Source: Anoplolepis gracilipes (lineage: Eukaryota > Arthropoda > Insecta > Hymenoptera > Formicidae). Taken from it: a stretch of 64,000 nucleotides of DNA. The notes under the pieces were generated by a model. That model was not told the DNA's origin. It ran no database searches and saw only the letters and a list, made by a program, of their open reading frames with translations. A program made the position numbers and the translations under genes. The stretch is from the NCBI RefSeq assembly GCF_047496725.1, contig NC_132972.1, forward strand, positions 11,981,001 to 12,045,000, in the 5' to 3' direction. Positions within the stretch are counted from its first letter, which is position 1; every line of letters begins with the position of its first letter. Shown here in pieces: positions 48,613 through 61,560 of this stretch.

Positions 48613-50800
48613 GTAAGTAACATGCATGATTTTATTCTGGGATATTTTCAATATTTATTACATTTTTGCATACATATAATTTGATATAAATAAATGATTA
48701 AATAAAAAACATTGCTTTTTGAGGAATATCAAAGTGTAAAATAATATTAAACATAATTAGCATGTGAATCCAACAAATCTAAAATTATAATACTATTAGA
48801 AATTTATTAATGAGAGAAATTTAATATGTTTTTAAATAAAATCCAATTTCTCTCTCCAAAAGTAAATTTCAAGATGACTAATATGTATATTAATCATTTT
48901 TTTCATTACTTATATTAATTTCGTACATATATATAACTCTTTAACAAATAATGGAATATATATTTTTTAAATACAATTTATTTTTTATTAAATAATTTTA
49001 TATTAAAATATATTTTTTAAATTAAAATTTAAGTAAGAATATCAATATTTTTAGCTGTAGTATTTTTAGCTGAGTGTAACTAACTACAATAAGTAAATAA
49101 TAATATTATATTTAATTTAAAAATAATATGTATTCGCGAACACGCACAACGCATGCACATAATTGCACTTGAATATACCTAATTCCTCATATATATTGTA
49201 TAATGTTTTCTTTGATAGCAATACGTTAAATAAAATTTTGTCAAATATTTATTTGTAAAAGATCAATATTTAAACGCAATACAGTTATGATATTTTTAAT
49301 ATGTCATATTTACTTAGCTGAAATAAAAAGATTTAAAAAAGTTAAAAAAAGAAAAATATTTAATATTTCAAAACATGAAAGAGATATGAATTTTCAATAA
49401 TGTTTTAAAATACTAAGTTTTTACGCGCGCGTGCGCGACACATATATGTAGTTGTATTTATATATAAGTATATATGAAACACTTTACTTCAATAACATTT
49501 TTTTAGTTTTTAATTTATTTTTAGTTAATCTTCTTTTAATGAGAAAGATTTGCAGATTTTAAAGCACTTTAATATTAAAAAATGTAGTTATTTATATTGA
49601 AATAAAGTATTTAAAAAGAAAGGTTTAAATAAGAATTATTTGAAAAATAAATATTTGCTATTACACTGCATACTTTAGGGATATTAAACACTCAACATGA
49701 TATGACACTGCCATTCACAGATATCATTTGAAATCAATTTTTCGGTGTTGACACGACGGCACTTTTGTTTCCGGTCGATGCTTCGTGCAGAAAAAAAAAT
49801 AGAAGGGATTGGCTGGTTTTTAGAATTTCTACCGGTGGACATCAACGCTATGAGAAAAAAATGGCGTTTGATTTCTGTGAATATTATGTATGTATGTGGT
49901 AGAAGAATAAAATAAAGTAAAATTAACGTTATGTATAGATGTGTATACAAGAAATTAAAATAATTTATTATTGAATTCAGATATATATACTTTTTATATA
50001 TATCTGATATGTATTCTTTTTTATGTTAAACAATATAAGTGCAACAAAATTGTTCAATATTTTATCGAAGAAAATTAAAATAGAATACTTAATAGAAATA
50101 ATCATTTTAGTCAATAAAAATAGAATTAATTTTCCTCTCTTTTTGGAATGCATAACATGAATATCACAAGATTTTTATTCGTTTTGTAGGAATATTTTCT
50201 ATTACTTTTTAAATTAATTTTAACTCAAACTAAGAGAAAAACTGATAATACTTTCTATTTGATTTCAAACATATCCTCGTAATTATTGTTGAAATTATTA
50301 AGAAAAATTTAATTTCTTTTATTATAAAATTATGTATTTATTAATTTAAATTGTGTATTTATTAATTTAAAAACATAAAATAATTAACAGATATAATACT
50401 TATGTAGAAAAAAATATGAGTATTGATTATTTAATATATAAGTAATAAGCTTTTTGTAATTTATTTAAAAAGACTAGAATTTCTTTTCAAAAAGCATTAT
50501 ATAAATAATTGTAAAAAAATATTTACAAAATGATAGAACATGATATAATGCATTTAAAAAACTATGAAAACAATTTATGTGTAAATCTATTAAACTGCGA
50601 TACAAATATGTACAAAGTTTGGTTACATCAATTTTAAAAACGTTACTGAAGACAGACACTATCAAAGTGTGACTAAAATTAATATACATAGTTAAATACA
50701 TATATAGAAAAGAAAATAAATAAAGAAAACATATAGAAATAGAATCTTTCATTTCAAAAATATCATTTGTTTATAAATCTTAAAATTTCTAGAGAAAATC
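48613..50800. other. AT-rich spacer
   Basis: Very AT-rich. It contains a CGCGCGCGTGCGCG run (49425-49438), a mixed patch at about 49690-49860, a perfect 12-bp hairpin (CAGATATATATA, 49978-50006) and a short tandem pair (TGTATTTATTAATTTAAA) at about 50332-50371. The 88- and 92-codon minus frames are AT-driven and unrecognised. Confidence 0.55.
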
Positions 50801-51060
50801 CTGCCGTGTCAGCGAATGCTATCCGCTTGAACACCATAAGGTACATAAATCAAACTCGAGTGTCTGCGTAGGGCAAAGCGGCGTGCCAACTACGGTCGAC
50901 TGTGAACATGACGTAACGCACAACCCTTCGAGGTACGCGGCTGCAGCTGAGCAACATCTCAATGGTGCAGCGTCGAGTTAGGGTAGGTCAATGCGCGAGT
51001 GGGTGAGATACATTGAGGTCGCGATGAACCGAGTAGAGCAGGAAGCGGCCTAATGTTTTT
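50801..51060. other. Sharp-edged GC-rich island
   Basis: About 260 bp with clearly higher GC than either flank and an abrupt change on both sides. It contains CTGCAGCTGAGC and several CpGs but no open frame above background. It may be a conserved element, a non-coding RNA exon or a transposon fragment; I cannot tell which. Confidence 0.4.
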
Positions 51061-51790
51061 GTTTCAATCCGTATGTAATTGGGGATAATATTTTGAACAC
51101 TTAATTCGAGATCTCATATTCGAATATTTTGATAAGCAAAAAAGTGCAACAAAATATGTAGTAATCTAATTAAAATTAAAAATTATGTATATTAATTTAA
51201 AAAAAATTAAAATTTAATTCTCTTCTTTAACTTGTTTTATATCTAAACTATTATAGAATAGAGATATCAAACAAATATAAGCAAAAATTAACTTGTTTTA
51301 TATCTAAACTATTATAGAATAGAAGATATCAAACAAATATAAGCAAAAATTATTTTCCCGCAAATATGTAGTGAATAAATAAATAAACAAATTTTATTTT
51401 TGTAAAGCTGTTTTAACAAAATCAAAATGTTACTTTAATAATGTCTCTGACATTATTCTAACTTTATGCTTTATTGCAAATGTAGAAGGAAAATATACTA
51501 CTTTAGTAAAAAGCAAAATAAGTAGTAAAAACAGGGATTTGCTCAGACGTACTGACTACTCTATCATTATTATCTGTACATATAATGTCTGATTAATTCA
51601 TTTCGCACATCTGCCCTTTTTCTTTATTAATCTCATTATTTTTACTAATCAGTTTGGAAAATTCAATTTCTTTAATTTGGAAAAATTTTGCAGATTAGCA
51701 ATTTTTAAACAAAGAGTAAAATAGTTTATTCAGTTCAGAGTTTTATTCAATATATTACATAAATTATAATTGAGAAGTCATCAACTATGG
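51061..51790. other. AT-rich spacer
   Basis: AT-rich; holds the 61-bp tandem duplication listed separately. Confidence 0.55.
51229..51352. repeat. 61-bp tandem duplication
   Basis: Two adjacent copies starting AACTTGTTTTATATC and ending ATAAGCAAAAATTA, differing by one inserted A (AGAGATATC versus AGAAGATATC). Recent small duplication in non-coding DNA. Confidence 0.9.
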
Positions 51791-52170
51791 TACATGGAAA
51801 TTCCATATTTTCCCTAACATTGTATAATTTGCATAACTGAGTCAATTGTCCGACGTGAACATTTAAACCAACGCTGTCGTATATAGTACACTAATACCGG
51901 TATCATCGCTAGAATATGCCATGTTTGCTTGCTGCACCTACCGTGTCCCTCTATCAGCGAACATGTTCTCGAGAACGTTATAATTACGACTATTTTGGAA
52001 ATCCGTGTCGAGATAACGGACTTGTGTGACAAGATTGTCTTCGCGCGAAACCGTACTTGCATTCGGAAGAGACTTGCTTATCTCTTATTCCAGTTATCAA
52101 TGCTGTCACTACAAGCGTGTACAGAATATTATATAACTTCGATATACATTGTAGTCGGAAATAATCTTCC
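51791..52170. other. Moderate-GC block
   Basis: Unique sequence with antiparallel open frames of 82 and 86 codons (51814-52189), neither recognised. Candidate conserved non-coding DNA. Confidence 0.3.
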
Positions 52171-52840
52171 GTTCAATACAATATTATAATATATATATAT
52201 ACTATTAATATTAATATAATATTAATATTATAAATAAAATAAAGATTTTTTTGATAAATTTTTAGTAAAATTTAAGCGAGAATATAATTTATATGAAATA
52301 ATATAATTATATATCGCTTAATGGACTAATGCTACTATGATATATAACAAAAACTCTAAAAAATTTATTGATTTATTTTTATATAATATAATATTAAATA
52401 TATAATGTGTAAAAAGATTTTTATAAATATATATTTCATATATAATATAATCACGATTTATCGACCCAATTTGTTATTAAAATATCTCTCGTAAAATTTC
52501 TCTTGCTTTAAACCATTAAAATGAAATACCAAACCATACTATTTATCACAAAATAAACACTTCATACAGCATATATCGTATAATTTAGAATTTATCGTTC
52601 TCCCGCATGATTCCATGCATTCCATAAAGTAATATAGTTCACGTTACGAAATTAATCTTCCGATATAATCGCACGTTTGCAATTTATACATTAAATCGAC
52701 TACTTCTATCTTATGCTCTATTTATATACATATCTCATAATTAATAGTTTATTAATTTTTAAAAATATTCTATTTTTTAATATGATCATCTCTCTCTCTC
52801 TCTATATCTCTACATAAATAAATAATATTTTTATAATTTT
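52171..52840. other. AT-rich spacer
   Basis: AT-rich, TATA-type runs near 52187-52230; short (CT)8 tract at about 52789-52804. Nothing else is seen. Confidence 0.6.
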
Positions 52841-53530
52841 ATAACGCCTCGTCATAATTCCATGCGATACCACTTCGCAAAGTTGGAATAAGCCAGTGGA
52901 GATAAACAAATTTCAACAGTGTTTCTGGTATCGGAATTGTTCTCGGAAGGTAAAACTTTCGAGTAGACTTCTGTCAATGGTCTCTCAATTCTGCGTCCAG
53001 CACTAAAGGGTTGTTCCCCTTTGAAAGCACAACTTTCAAGTATGGACACCCCTCGAGGATCACTCTCGATGCTGCGTTGAACGAGAAATTTCTGCGACTA
53101 GCAGTTGGTTTGCGAGAATACATACATTCGGGCTCGAGACGCGTTTCTATATTAACGCTTCGTAAATCGTCACACAGGACTTCCTGTTAGTCGCGCTATG
53201 CAAAGTATTTTCAATTTTCACGTACACGCGGCTATACGGCTGCGGTTGCGGGATCGTGCGCCTCTTTTCATGCCTATCTACCTTCTTTCTTCCGGCGGAG
53301 GTTTTCCGCATCGGCGGACTTCTGTCTGCGTTCTCGCGTTCGCTTTATTACGCCGCAGACACCGCGAAGAATAAATAGTTCGCGCGCCACCGCTCGTATC
53401 TGACTGGCGCATCTCTCTACAACGTATACGGGATACGCGGAAATTGGCGTGCTCTGTCTCGCAATAAGATTATACAAAGGCAAATTTACTCTTTTCTTAT
53501 TGAAAAAAGTACGTAAGAAAAATATACTTG
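52841..53530. other. GC-richer block, candidate regulatory DNA
   Basis: About 690 bp of unique CpG-rich DNA, strongest at 53050-53470. Minus-strand frames of 65 and 88 codons are unrecognised; the second is Arg/Lys-rich at its C-terminal end because of the composition. Confidence 0.35.
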
Positions 53531-54450
53531 AGATACACACAATTATTGCCGGAATATTTAAATACTCATTATGAACATAGTCATATAATCATTAGTGAGT
53601 ATTAGATAATCGAGAAGATTAATATTGCTGCAATGAGCAATATATATATCCAATAATTATCAGTATGACAATTGACATGTACGTACGATCAATGTATATA
53701 TGATTATTGTCGAAATTGGATTACCCATGATAATATTCTCATGGAAACACTTCAACTAACACAATATTCAATGTTATCCCAGGTGAATTATTCGATGCGG
53801 CTATATTAGAGGAGAGCTTAGTTTCTAAACTTATAAACAAACTATTTTTAAAATAATCCGATATATTTTTACAAATACTCTTCCGGATTAAAGAATTACT
53901 TAAAATTATATATATATATGTAGATATATAATTTTTGTTTAATAAAATTTAATAGTCTTTAAATAGGAATCTTTTAAATAAGAGTAATATGATCAAGAGT
54001 AATGAGATAATTTTTTTACAGAATTAATTTGATTTATAATAAAGATTAATTTAATTTGTATTATAAATTAACAAAGCTGTATGCAAATATATAGCGAGAT
54101 TTATATTCAGGACTTTATAAATGTTGTTAAACTGTTATGAGATTACTAAGATGGAATCATTCTTCTCATCACGATTACTAGTATGAGCCGCAGAAATTGT
54201 GAACGCGATTAAAACAAGCCGTTAAGCAACGATGTTATTAATAGTGATCCGAGCTACCTACTATGCATAAATGCAATTTTTCTCTCGCCTCCTATACACA
54301 TATAGTTGAACGCTTGTATAACGATGAATACCCAAGCACAAAGATCCGTGTAAAGTTAGCGTCTTCGAATTTTTTTTAGAAGTGTGCAAACAAAAATTTA
54401 TAAATGTCAAACATGTGCGAGCAATGTGCAATTAAGTGACATATAGAAAT
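53531..54450. other. Spacer
   Basis: AT-rich to mixed without repeats of note. Confidence 0.5.
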
Positions 54451-54780
54451 TTTTTCGAATGTTGGGGACTAACTTCACTGTACATTCTAGGATGGCAGAG
54501 AAACAATGGACAATTAATGCATGCCATTCGCTAGGTACATTCCATGAACTCTATATTCTCGAGGTAGACTCCGTTGTCGTTCGTGTTGTTCCAGAAGTTG
54601 CACAAAGGCTTGGTGAAATGCCTCGCCGTCACTTAGGACGTATTCGTGCCCTATGGTCTTAAACGATTCGCTTTGACTTGTTTTGCGCCGAATAAATCTC
54701 AACCCCCAAATCAAGATTGAAAGCCGTCTCTATTTAGACTGCACATTCGGCATTAACGTGAACGTATAATTCTCAGCTCA
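54451..54780. other. Moderate-GC block with overlapping open frames
   Basis: A 67-codon plus frame (54459-54662, ending VPEVAQRLGEMPRRHLGRIRALWS) and a 66-codon minus frame (54514-54714) overlap. Both have mixed composition. Neither matches a family I recognise. Because the two strands compete, at most one could be real. Confidence 0.3.
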
Positions 54781-56310
54781 TGACAATATATTCCTTATAT
54801 TAAATGGACAATACATATCTATCTCCACATATACATATCACTATTGAACGATAATGTATATATGTCTTTTGCACTTGTCATGGTCAAATTTCATTTAATT
54901 TAAAGAAGTTAGATATCACTTTTTTATTTTTTTATTTCTTTATTTTTTAAATATATATTAACTTTAATTATTACTTTGTTTGGTACCTAACACTCTTTTG
55001 ATTTATTAATGTAACTTGAAAAAAATATTCAATATTTATTTTTATGTCTTATCGAAGGAATAAAATATTTTAATTATATTCTTTACAGTAAAATATTAAA
55101 AATATAATTATTATATGGATAATATATACAGTAATATTTTTTAAATATTTTACAGCAGATTATCCTTAATCTCTTTAATATCATTCTTCTACAATAACAT
55201 ATTTATCATAAATATAAATATGTAAATATAATTATTATTTATGTGTATTATTATCTTGTTATATTAAAATTTCAAAAATATTTATTTTTCTTATTACAAT
55301 GAAACAAATATTTATTATAAAACATCGAATTACATTGAAGTAAATACAAATGTTTTATTTCAAAATCAAATATCATTAAACAAAACCGAACATGTTTAAT
55401 GTCTTTTACTAGTATATATTGCACGATTTGATAAAATTTTCAATAAAAGATAACAAAATATTAATTTTTTTATTTTGGTAGTTAAAATATTTAATATTTA
55501 TTTGGAAACACTCGCTTGCTTGATACAAGATATCCTGGCAACATGGAGAACCAACGGATGATATTTAATACACACCATTTGGCAGCTCTGAACTTCCGTA
55601 AAAGTACACGCCTGCTTATTCGCAACACGAGACACTTCCTTCAGTAATACTACAAAAACCTTTCTTTAATTACTTGGTCTTTAAAGTTGAGTCTCCTTCT
55701 CGAAAGAAAGAAAGAGAAATAAGCTTACTGTCGAGTCAGAAAGTGCTGCACAATAAAAATAACAAAAATGCCAAGTAAAGAGGGGTACAAAGAAATAGTA
55801 ATAACGTCTCACGAATCTCTGCAAGTATCTTGTAATCGCTCTTGAAAAGAAGTACATATTTCCTCACTCTTGCCCTATCACATTATTATAAATTATTAAA
55901 TGAACTAAAAAGAGAAATAAGTGAAGCAACTTATTTCCAAAAGAATTTTTTTATATTTGGGGTAAATAAAATAATAATGTGAAATCAAAACTATTTTCTA
56001 TCTAACAATAAGTATGAGATCGTTGTCATAAATTTATTTGTTTCATCTGAATTTTCCATTTTAATACTATATATGTATAATTATGATACGTGTATAATGT
56101 GTATGCATATAAATGATTTAGTATAAAATTTTAAGAAAAATTTTAGAGAATTTTCGAGGAATATTAATTCATATTTATGATAATTAATAAATAATTAATT
56201 AGTTATTTAAATTTAGTTAATAATTAATTATATTAATTATTAATATTGATTTTATGTATATACATATGTATATATATTAATTCACATAAATATATAGATT
56301 GCTGAAACTG
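54781..56310. other. AT-rich spacer
   Basis: AT-rich; a less AT-rich patch lies at about 55500-55860. AT palindromes (TAATTAATAA type) near 56180-56250 and TATATACATATGTATATA near 56258-56275. Confidence 0.55.
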
Positions 56311-56990
56311 CATATAAAATAAATCCGCGGTTTAAAACTCTACGTTAAGTTTACACTTTAAAATCCTGCTTTAAATTCACGGTTTAAAATCACGTTAACC
56401 TTCCTTTTCTTGTAGCGTTAGGATGCAATATGCATGTGTAACGACTAAGCTGACGGAAAACCGCATAATAAGTAGTGGTTCGGCCGCACGTGTCCGATCT
56501 CATGAGGGTCGCCGGACATATAGTTTCGCGGCTCGCCAACTTTACCGAAGTGTTGTCAAAAATTTACATAATCGTGTAAAATCTATCCGATGAGATTTTG
56601 TGCCTGTCTGTTCTAGAAAGCGTCAACTTGTCGTCGGACTTTGCGTGACGCGGCGTCATCGTCCTTCGACATCCCGTCTTTTCTCGTCTCAACTATCGAC
56701 TATATCGTAGTTTGGCTGCCGGCGAGGTAACTCGTGCCTAACTTGACGAGATACGGACGCGATTATTTAGGCCACGACCCACTAATTGGCAAAGTTTCCG
56801 AGTACACATTGTCCTTACTTTAGACACAAAGTATTCCATTGTATCGAAGAGCAAACACTTCTTCATGCAGCACCTTTTGAGCCGGTCTTACGAGGAATTC
56901 TCGATTCTATGTTCGATGTTTTGACTAACATTGTCCGGATAATTAGAAATGTCCACTTAAATAACAGCAGCTTTAATTAGCGCTTCTGTG
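56311..56990. other. GC-richer block, candidate regulatory DNA
   Basis: Unique CpG-containing block, strongest at 56400-56760. The 64-codon frame at 56786-56980 is unrecognised. Confidence 0.35.
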
Positions 56991-57168
56991 ATTGATCAAA
57001 CAGAAAAACAGAATTTATTCTTGTCTCACTAAATTGTGTGTAAACATTCTATTTATAAAAAGTTACATTCTCTTATATAATACAGTTTTATTTAAAGAGC
57101 GATTTTATAAACTATATATAATTTTATTCATACAATATATACATATTAAATATATTATTATTAAATAT

Positions 57169-57207
<39 letters not shown>

Positions 57208-57247
57208 TTAATATGTATATTGTAATATGTAAATATATTATTATTAA

Positions 57248-57290
<43 letters not shown>

Positions 57291-57640
57291 TTAATATGTA
57301 CGAATATATTTAATATTGTACGAATAAAATATATAGTATATACATATAAAAATTTTTATCTATATAATTACATTTATAATTTATATATTTATATCCTTTT
57401 TATATAATTATATTATTAGATATAATATAAATTATATTTGCGTTTTTAACAGAATTATTTAGTTTATCAAAATGAATTTCTTGAAAAAATCAAAATAATG
57501 AGTGTATAAATAATAAATATTGATACATTTTCGAAGCTTAATTTCAATCTTCTATTATTCTTTAGTAAAAATTTCGTTGCTATTATAAAAACAATAAATT
57601 TCTCGACATTTTAATTTAAGTGTGAATCACGTATAGGTAA
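56991..57640. other. AT-rich spacer with TA repeats
   Basis: AT-rich, dominated by the duplicated TA-repeat structure listed separately. The open frames here translate TA repeats (poly Ile-Tyr) and are not genes. Confidence 0.6.
57140..57303. repeat. Tandemly duplicated palindromic (TA)n unit, 83-bp period
   Basis: Two copies of a unit in which AAATATATTATTATTAAATA is followed by a (TA)n core (57176-57201 and 57254-57284) and then AATATATTTAATATGTA. The start and end of the unit are partly complementary, so each copy can fold into a TA-loop cruciform. The (TA)n length differs by a few bases between copies. Confidence 0.8.
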
Positions 57641-58260
57641 ATCAGAAGTAGTAATTGAACTTTAGAAAACGATTTGCTATCGAATACGTATCTCGTGACT
57701 CAGCGTGCAATTTTTTGCACGTTGCGATATGCGAATCCAATTTTCTTCCCACTATTACAGGCGGCTTCATCGAATTAAAGCAGATCGAACCGCACTGCAG
57801 CTGCGTCACTGGACCGTTAATTTTCATTCATTGCACTCTAACGACTCAGTTAAATACCACTCATGTCAAATCACGATCATGCTTAAAGAATTTTCGGTTT
57901 CTAAGTGTTTTTGCATTTTGAAATCAATCTACTTGCAATTCAACATTACCCGTGCGGAACAGTTTCCAAAATCACAACCTCTTACGTGCAAATAGTGGGT
58001 GTAACATAGGAACGTCGTCTCCAATGAGGACGTAAACGCGCGCTCGTGCGTGTAGATTTACCGAGCATGTACATAGAGGAGACGCGTGTCTAGTATATGA
58101 ACGAGGAAAGCCTCCTTCTCGGTTACCTCACGAAAAGAGAAGCACATTTTTGCAAAGCCGTTTTCTTTCACAGTTAGTGCGTACTTTGCATTTATGGCAT
58201 TTGCACACCGGAATCGTGTCCACCTTAATATAATAAGGAAAACGTGCTTCCGTCCTGGGT
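57641..58260. other. GC-richer block, unassigned open frames
   Basis: Unique block with overlapping plus-strand frames of 88 and 96 codons (57655-57921, 57705-57995). A CCCACTATTACAG string (57748-57760) resembles a splice acceptor. A small perfect hairpin CGTGCAA-TTTT-TTGCACG lies at 57704-57721. No family is recognised. Confidence 0.3.
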
Positions 58261-58315
58261 AATTAAGACACTTGCGCGACTCTCGTTCTACGAAAATGCT
58301 CTTCGTGTATATATA

Positions 58316-58729
58316 AGGTGTAGCAAAAATTACACACTAGAAGTATTAAAACTTGAGAGTAAAGATACTGTGATACGTGTTTACGAATCAATATATCAAC
58401 GATTGCAATTTGATATTATAGGAGATAAAAAATTTCACGATAATAGTAGTGAGTAATAAAAAAGTCTGATTAATATTTAAATGTGCTTACCTTTTTTTTA
58501 TCATACACTGCGGGTACAATTAATAGTATAAATATGATAATGATATATGATAAATAATGATTACATTATAATAATGAATGTACAATGAATATATGCTAAT
58601 GAGAAATAACAATTGTAACTTATTGATATGATCGTGAGATGCTTTTTGCTAAAAGCAACAAGGAAATTCAATTGGAAACTGACTAGTGTGCTATAGCTAG
58701 CAGAAAATGTATGATTTCTGGTACACCCT
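58316..58729. mobile_element. Possible terminal-inverted-repeat element, 414 bp
   Basis: The left end AGGTGTAGCAAAAATTACAC (58316-58335) is similar to the reverse complement of the right end, AGGGTGTACCAGAAATCATA: 14 of 19 or 20 aligned positions match when one base is shifted. Both ends are flanked by ATA. A GGTGTA-type end next to a TA-containing target is compatible with a Tc1/mariner-like non-autonomous element, but the inverted repeat is short and imperfect. A 70-codon frame (58244-58456) crosses the left end. Confidence 0.4.
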
Positions 58730-59040
58730 ATAGCAACATACATCCCTCTCACGTACGCAACATAACATATATCGTACAAGCTTGCCTCACAGCGAGCGAA
58801 TCCGGCATTTTTGCAGGCTGTATTCGCGTGTTCCGAGCACACGTGCTGACGTAAAACGAATAATTACTGTACGGCGCTAAAAGGCGAAAGAATATGATTC
58901 GTTAAAGGAATTATCGTATGTTTTAATACTTCGTCCGCCGATTTCCATCCTACTTCTCTTTTTTATTCTTTGCTGCATTTTTGCTCTCTCCTCATATATA
59001 TTGGCTTCCCGTTATTCTATTTCATTCGCAATACTTGAAC
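58730..59040. other. Moderate-GC flank
   Basis: Unique CpG-containing sequence to about 58870, then mixed. No gene is recognised. Confidence 0.4.
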
Positions 59041-59097
59041 AGCGTGTTCTTTTTATTAAGATAATATTTGGGTTTAAATAATTTAATGACAAATAAA

Positions 59098-59131
<34 letters not shown>

Positions 59132-59256
59132 TTAATTATAATGAAATTGAGGAATTTATTGTGTATGGAATTTTTTTATATAAAATACTGAAAAAAATTA
59201 TAACTATATAATTCAAGGGTTTTAAATAAATCAATTTATGGGCAATACGTGTATAT

Positions 59257-59295
<39 letters not shown>

Positions 59296-59400
59296 ATATA
59301 TATATATATATTATTATAATTATAAAACAACTTTATATCTTTTGTCGATAAACTTGCATAAATAATTTTGCGAAAAAGTGAATTAAAGATGTATACATGA
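59041..59400. repeat. AT microsatellite cluster
   Basis: (AT)n at 59101-59129 and 59260-59291, with a third tract at 59294-59311 after an ACA interruption. The rest is AT-rich filler. Confidence 0.85.
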
Positions 59401-59620
59401 AGCTACTTATGGCTTAGGCCGAATATGTCCGCCCTTTTAATCACTGCCAAAAGTACGCCATGCCGACGTCGGTATTCATAAAGGAGCGTGTACCATGTCA
59501 TGTTCCCGTTAATCACCAACATATCCCGAGACGTTAATCATGAATATTCAGTGCATGAGGATATGTAATCTTCGAGGAGACATAACAATTTAAGATCTGA
59601 CATGTTGCAACTGTTTGAAA
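59401..59620. other. Small GC-richer block
   Basis: About 200 bp of unique mixed sequence with CCGACGTCGG near 59462-59471 (10-bp perfect palindrome). No open frame of note. Confidence 0.35.
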
Positions 59621-61310
59621 TGTGATGCGTGCACGATGATAGTCTTGATCTCTACATATTTTAAATAACGCATAACTATTAGTAACTAATTGGAAAGATT
59701 TTTATGGTGATATTTTAAGATTATTTTAGAAACTACAACAAATCTGATCTCCACTAAAAAGAAAATTGTTACGAAAAATAAAAATCATTTATTTTTATCA
59801 ATTTTATATATATATATATGAAACTTACAATCAATCTAGGCTGAGAAGCTACATACATTTCTAAAGCATTATCTCGATACTCATAATTCATTGTTGAAAG
59901 TATTAGACACTTATCAAAAATTCTTATCAGCAGTATCTTGTGTCGCATGTAATTATCGACCATAAATATGGTTACAATAAATATAAGAGTATAAAATTCA
60001 GCTGAGATGACGTTATTAAAATACATCAAGACATTATTAAAGTTGAATGCGCGAGAAATTCAGGACGCGTTATTGCAAAATGCATCTCTTGCATACAACG
60101 TATTCATAATGCGCATACGTGACAACTTCACGTAATTCTTCATGCTTTTTATTGTTGTGCGCTTATAGAGCACCGCTTTTTTATCCACTACCTTTTAACG
60201 GTAGTATGTTTAACGGAATATATATTATTTTTTTTCCACGTGTCGTGCAAACTTTGCATGACAGTTTGCCCCTGGTAGACATTGTAAGATTAAATATATA
60301 TCTTTTCGCGCGCACATTAAAATATGTTTAACATTTTCCATGTGAAATAATTATACTCTGAGAACTAAAGTTAAACATTATATTCACAAATATAAATATA
60401 TTCAATATATTTATATAAACAAAAATAAACGTTCACAAAAATTAAACAAAAGCAAAATATGCTACTATTAATCGAATATAGATAAATTATCAGAAAATAG
60501 ATCCACAAAATTATGGATGCAAATAAAATAAAGGAAAGTTTAAATTATTTTCTCGTACGATATAACATGTAGATTTATAATATAGTTATGTGTTTATTCT
60601 ATTTCCATTGCAAATCAACATGATGCATGCAATAAGAATTCGCTGTAATATCACATTTTATTTTTAAATCAAAATATACTATTATATATACTAAATATAA
60701 TTCATTCAATCATTACCAGAGAAATATTCTACATAACATAATTGACATAAATTCAAGATTTAAACTGATATTTTAATAGAATATTTATTAAATTTAAACT
60801 GATATGTTAACACAATTTTCTCTTTAAAAATAATAATTATTAATTAAAATATGTAGGATATATATGTGCTTAGTTGTTATATAAATTCTATTAATAATAA
60901 CAGATAATATTAGAGTTATTGGTTACTCTAATATTACCTATTAATAACATTTAATTTTCCCACGATTAATATGTAATAATTAAAGTATTTTATGAATTTA
61001 TTGCATATATAATTATTTATTTCCATTAATTTTCTCTATCAAAAAAGTCATTTATTTTGCAATCAAAATGTTTATCAATACTCAATTTGTACAAAATGAT
61101 CAGTCGTCAGTTATCGACATTTGAGCACTTTATATTAAATATTTCAATCATGCTCTATCATGTGCATAAATTTTTGCATATTTACATTATTGCTTCGAAA
61201 AATCCAAACAGTTAGACATCGTGATATCGCGATTGGTTACGAGACAAATTATAAAACAAGATAATAAAACGAAAAAAATTCAAGGAATTATTATGGAAAT
61301 TACGAATGGT
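59621..61310. other. AT-rich spacer
   Basis: AT-rich apart from a mixed patch at about 60050-60330. It includes an imperfect hairpin of about 22 bp at 60892-60947 (loop TATTGGTT). No gene is recognised. Confidence 0.55.
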
Positions 61311-61560
61311 CAGTTAATTAAAACCTTAACGGTGCGATCGCGGCTTCCGTCGTCATCGCTACATTCAAACTGAAGTTTCGCATACCTAGCACGTATTATT
61401 TAATGCGGAACTCACGCGAATTGTAACGCCAGCTGCCGCTACTGTTGAGCTCACAAATTGCCGCGGATTTTACGCGTCAAACTTAAATGTATCATACATT
61501 GACGCATTCGCACGTGCTTGCACATCACGCGCTCACTCGACCACATTTGTTAGCAACGAA
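61311..61560. other. Small GC-richer block
   Basis: CpG-containing unique DNA of about 250 bp without coding content. Confidence 0.35.

Noticed and set aside
49425..49438. CGCGCGCGTGCGCG run as a regulatory island
   Set aside because: It is an isolated short alternating run in AT-rich DNA with no surrounding GC block.
54459..54714. Plus and minus overlapping frames that look protein-like
   Set aside because: Neither matches a known family, both strands are open over the same bases, and there is no splice or start context to choose between them.
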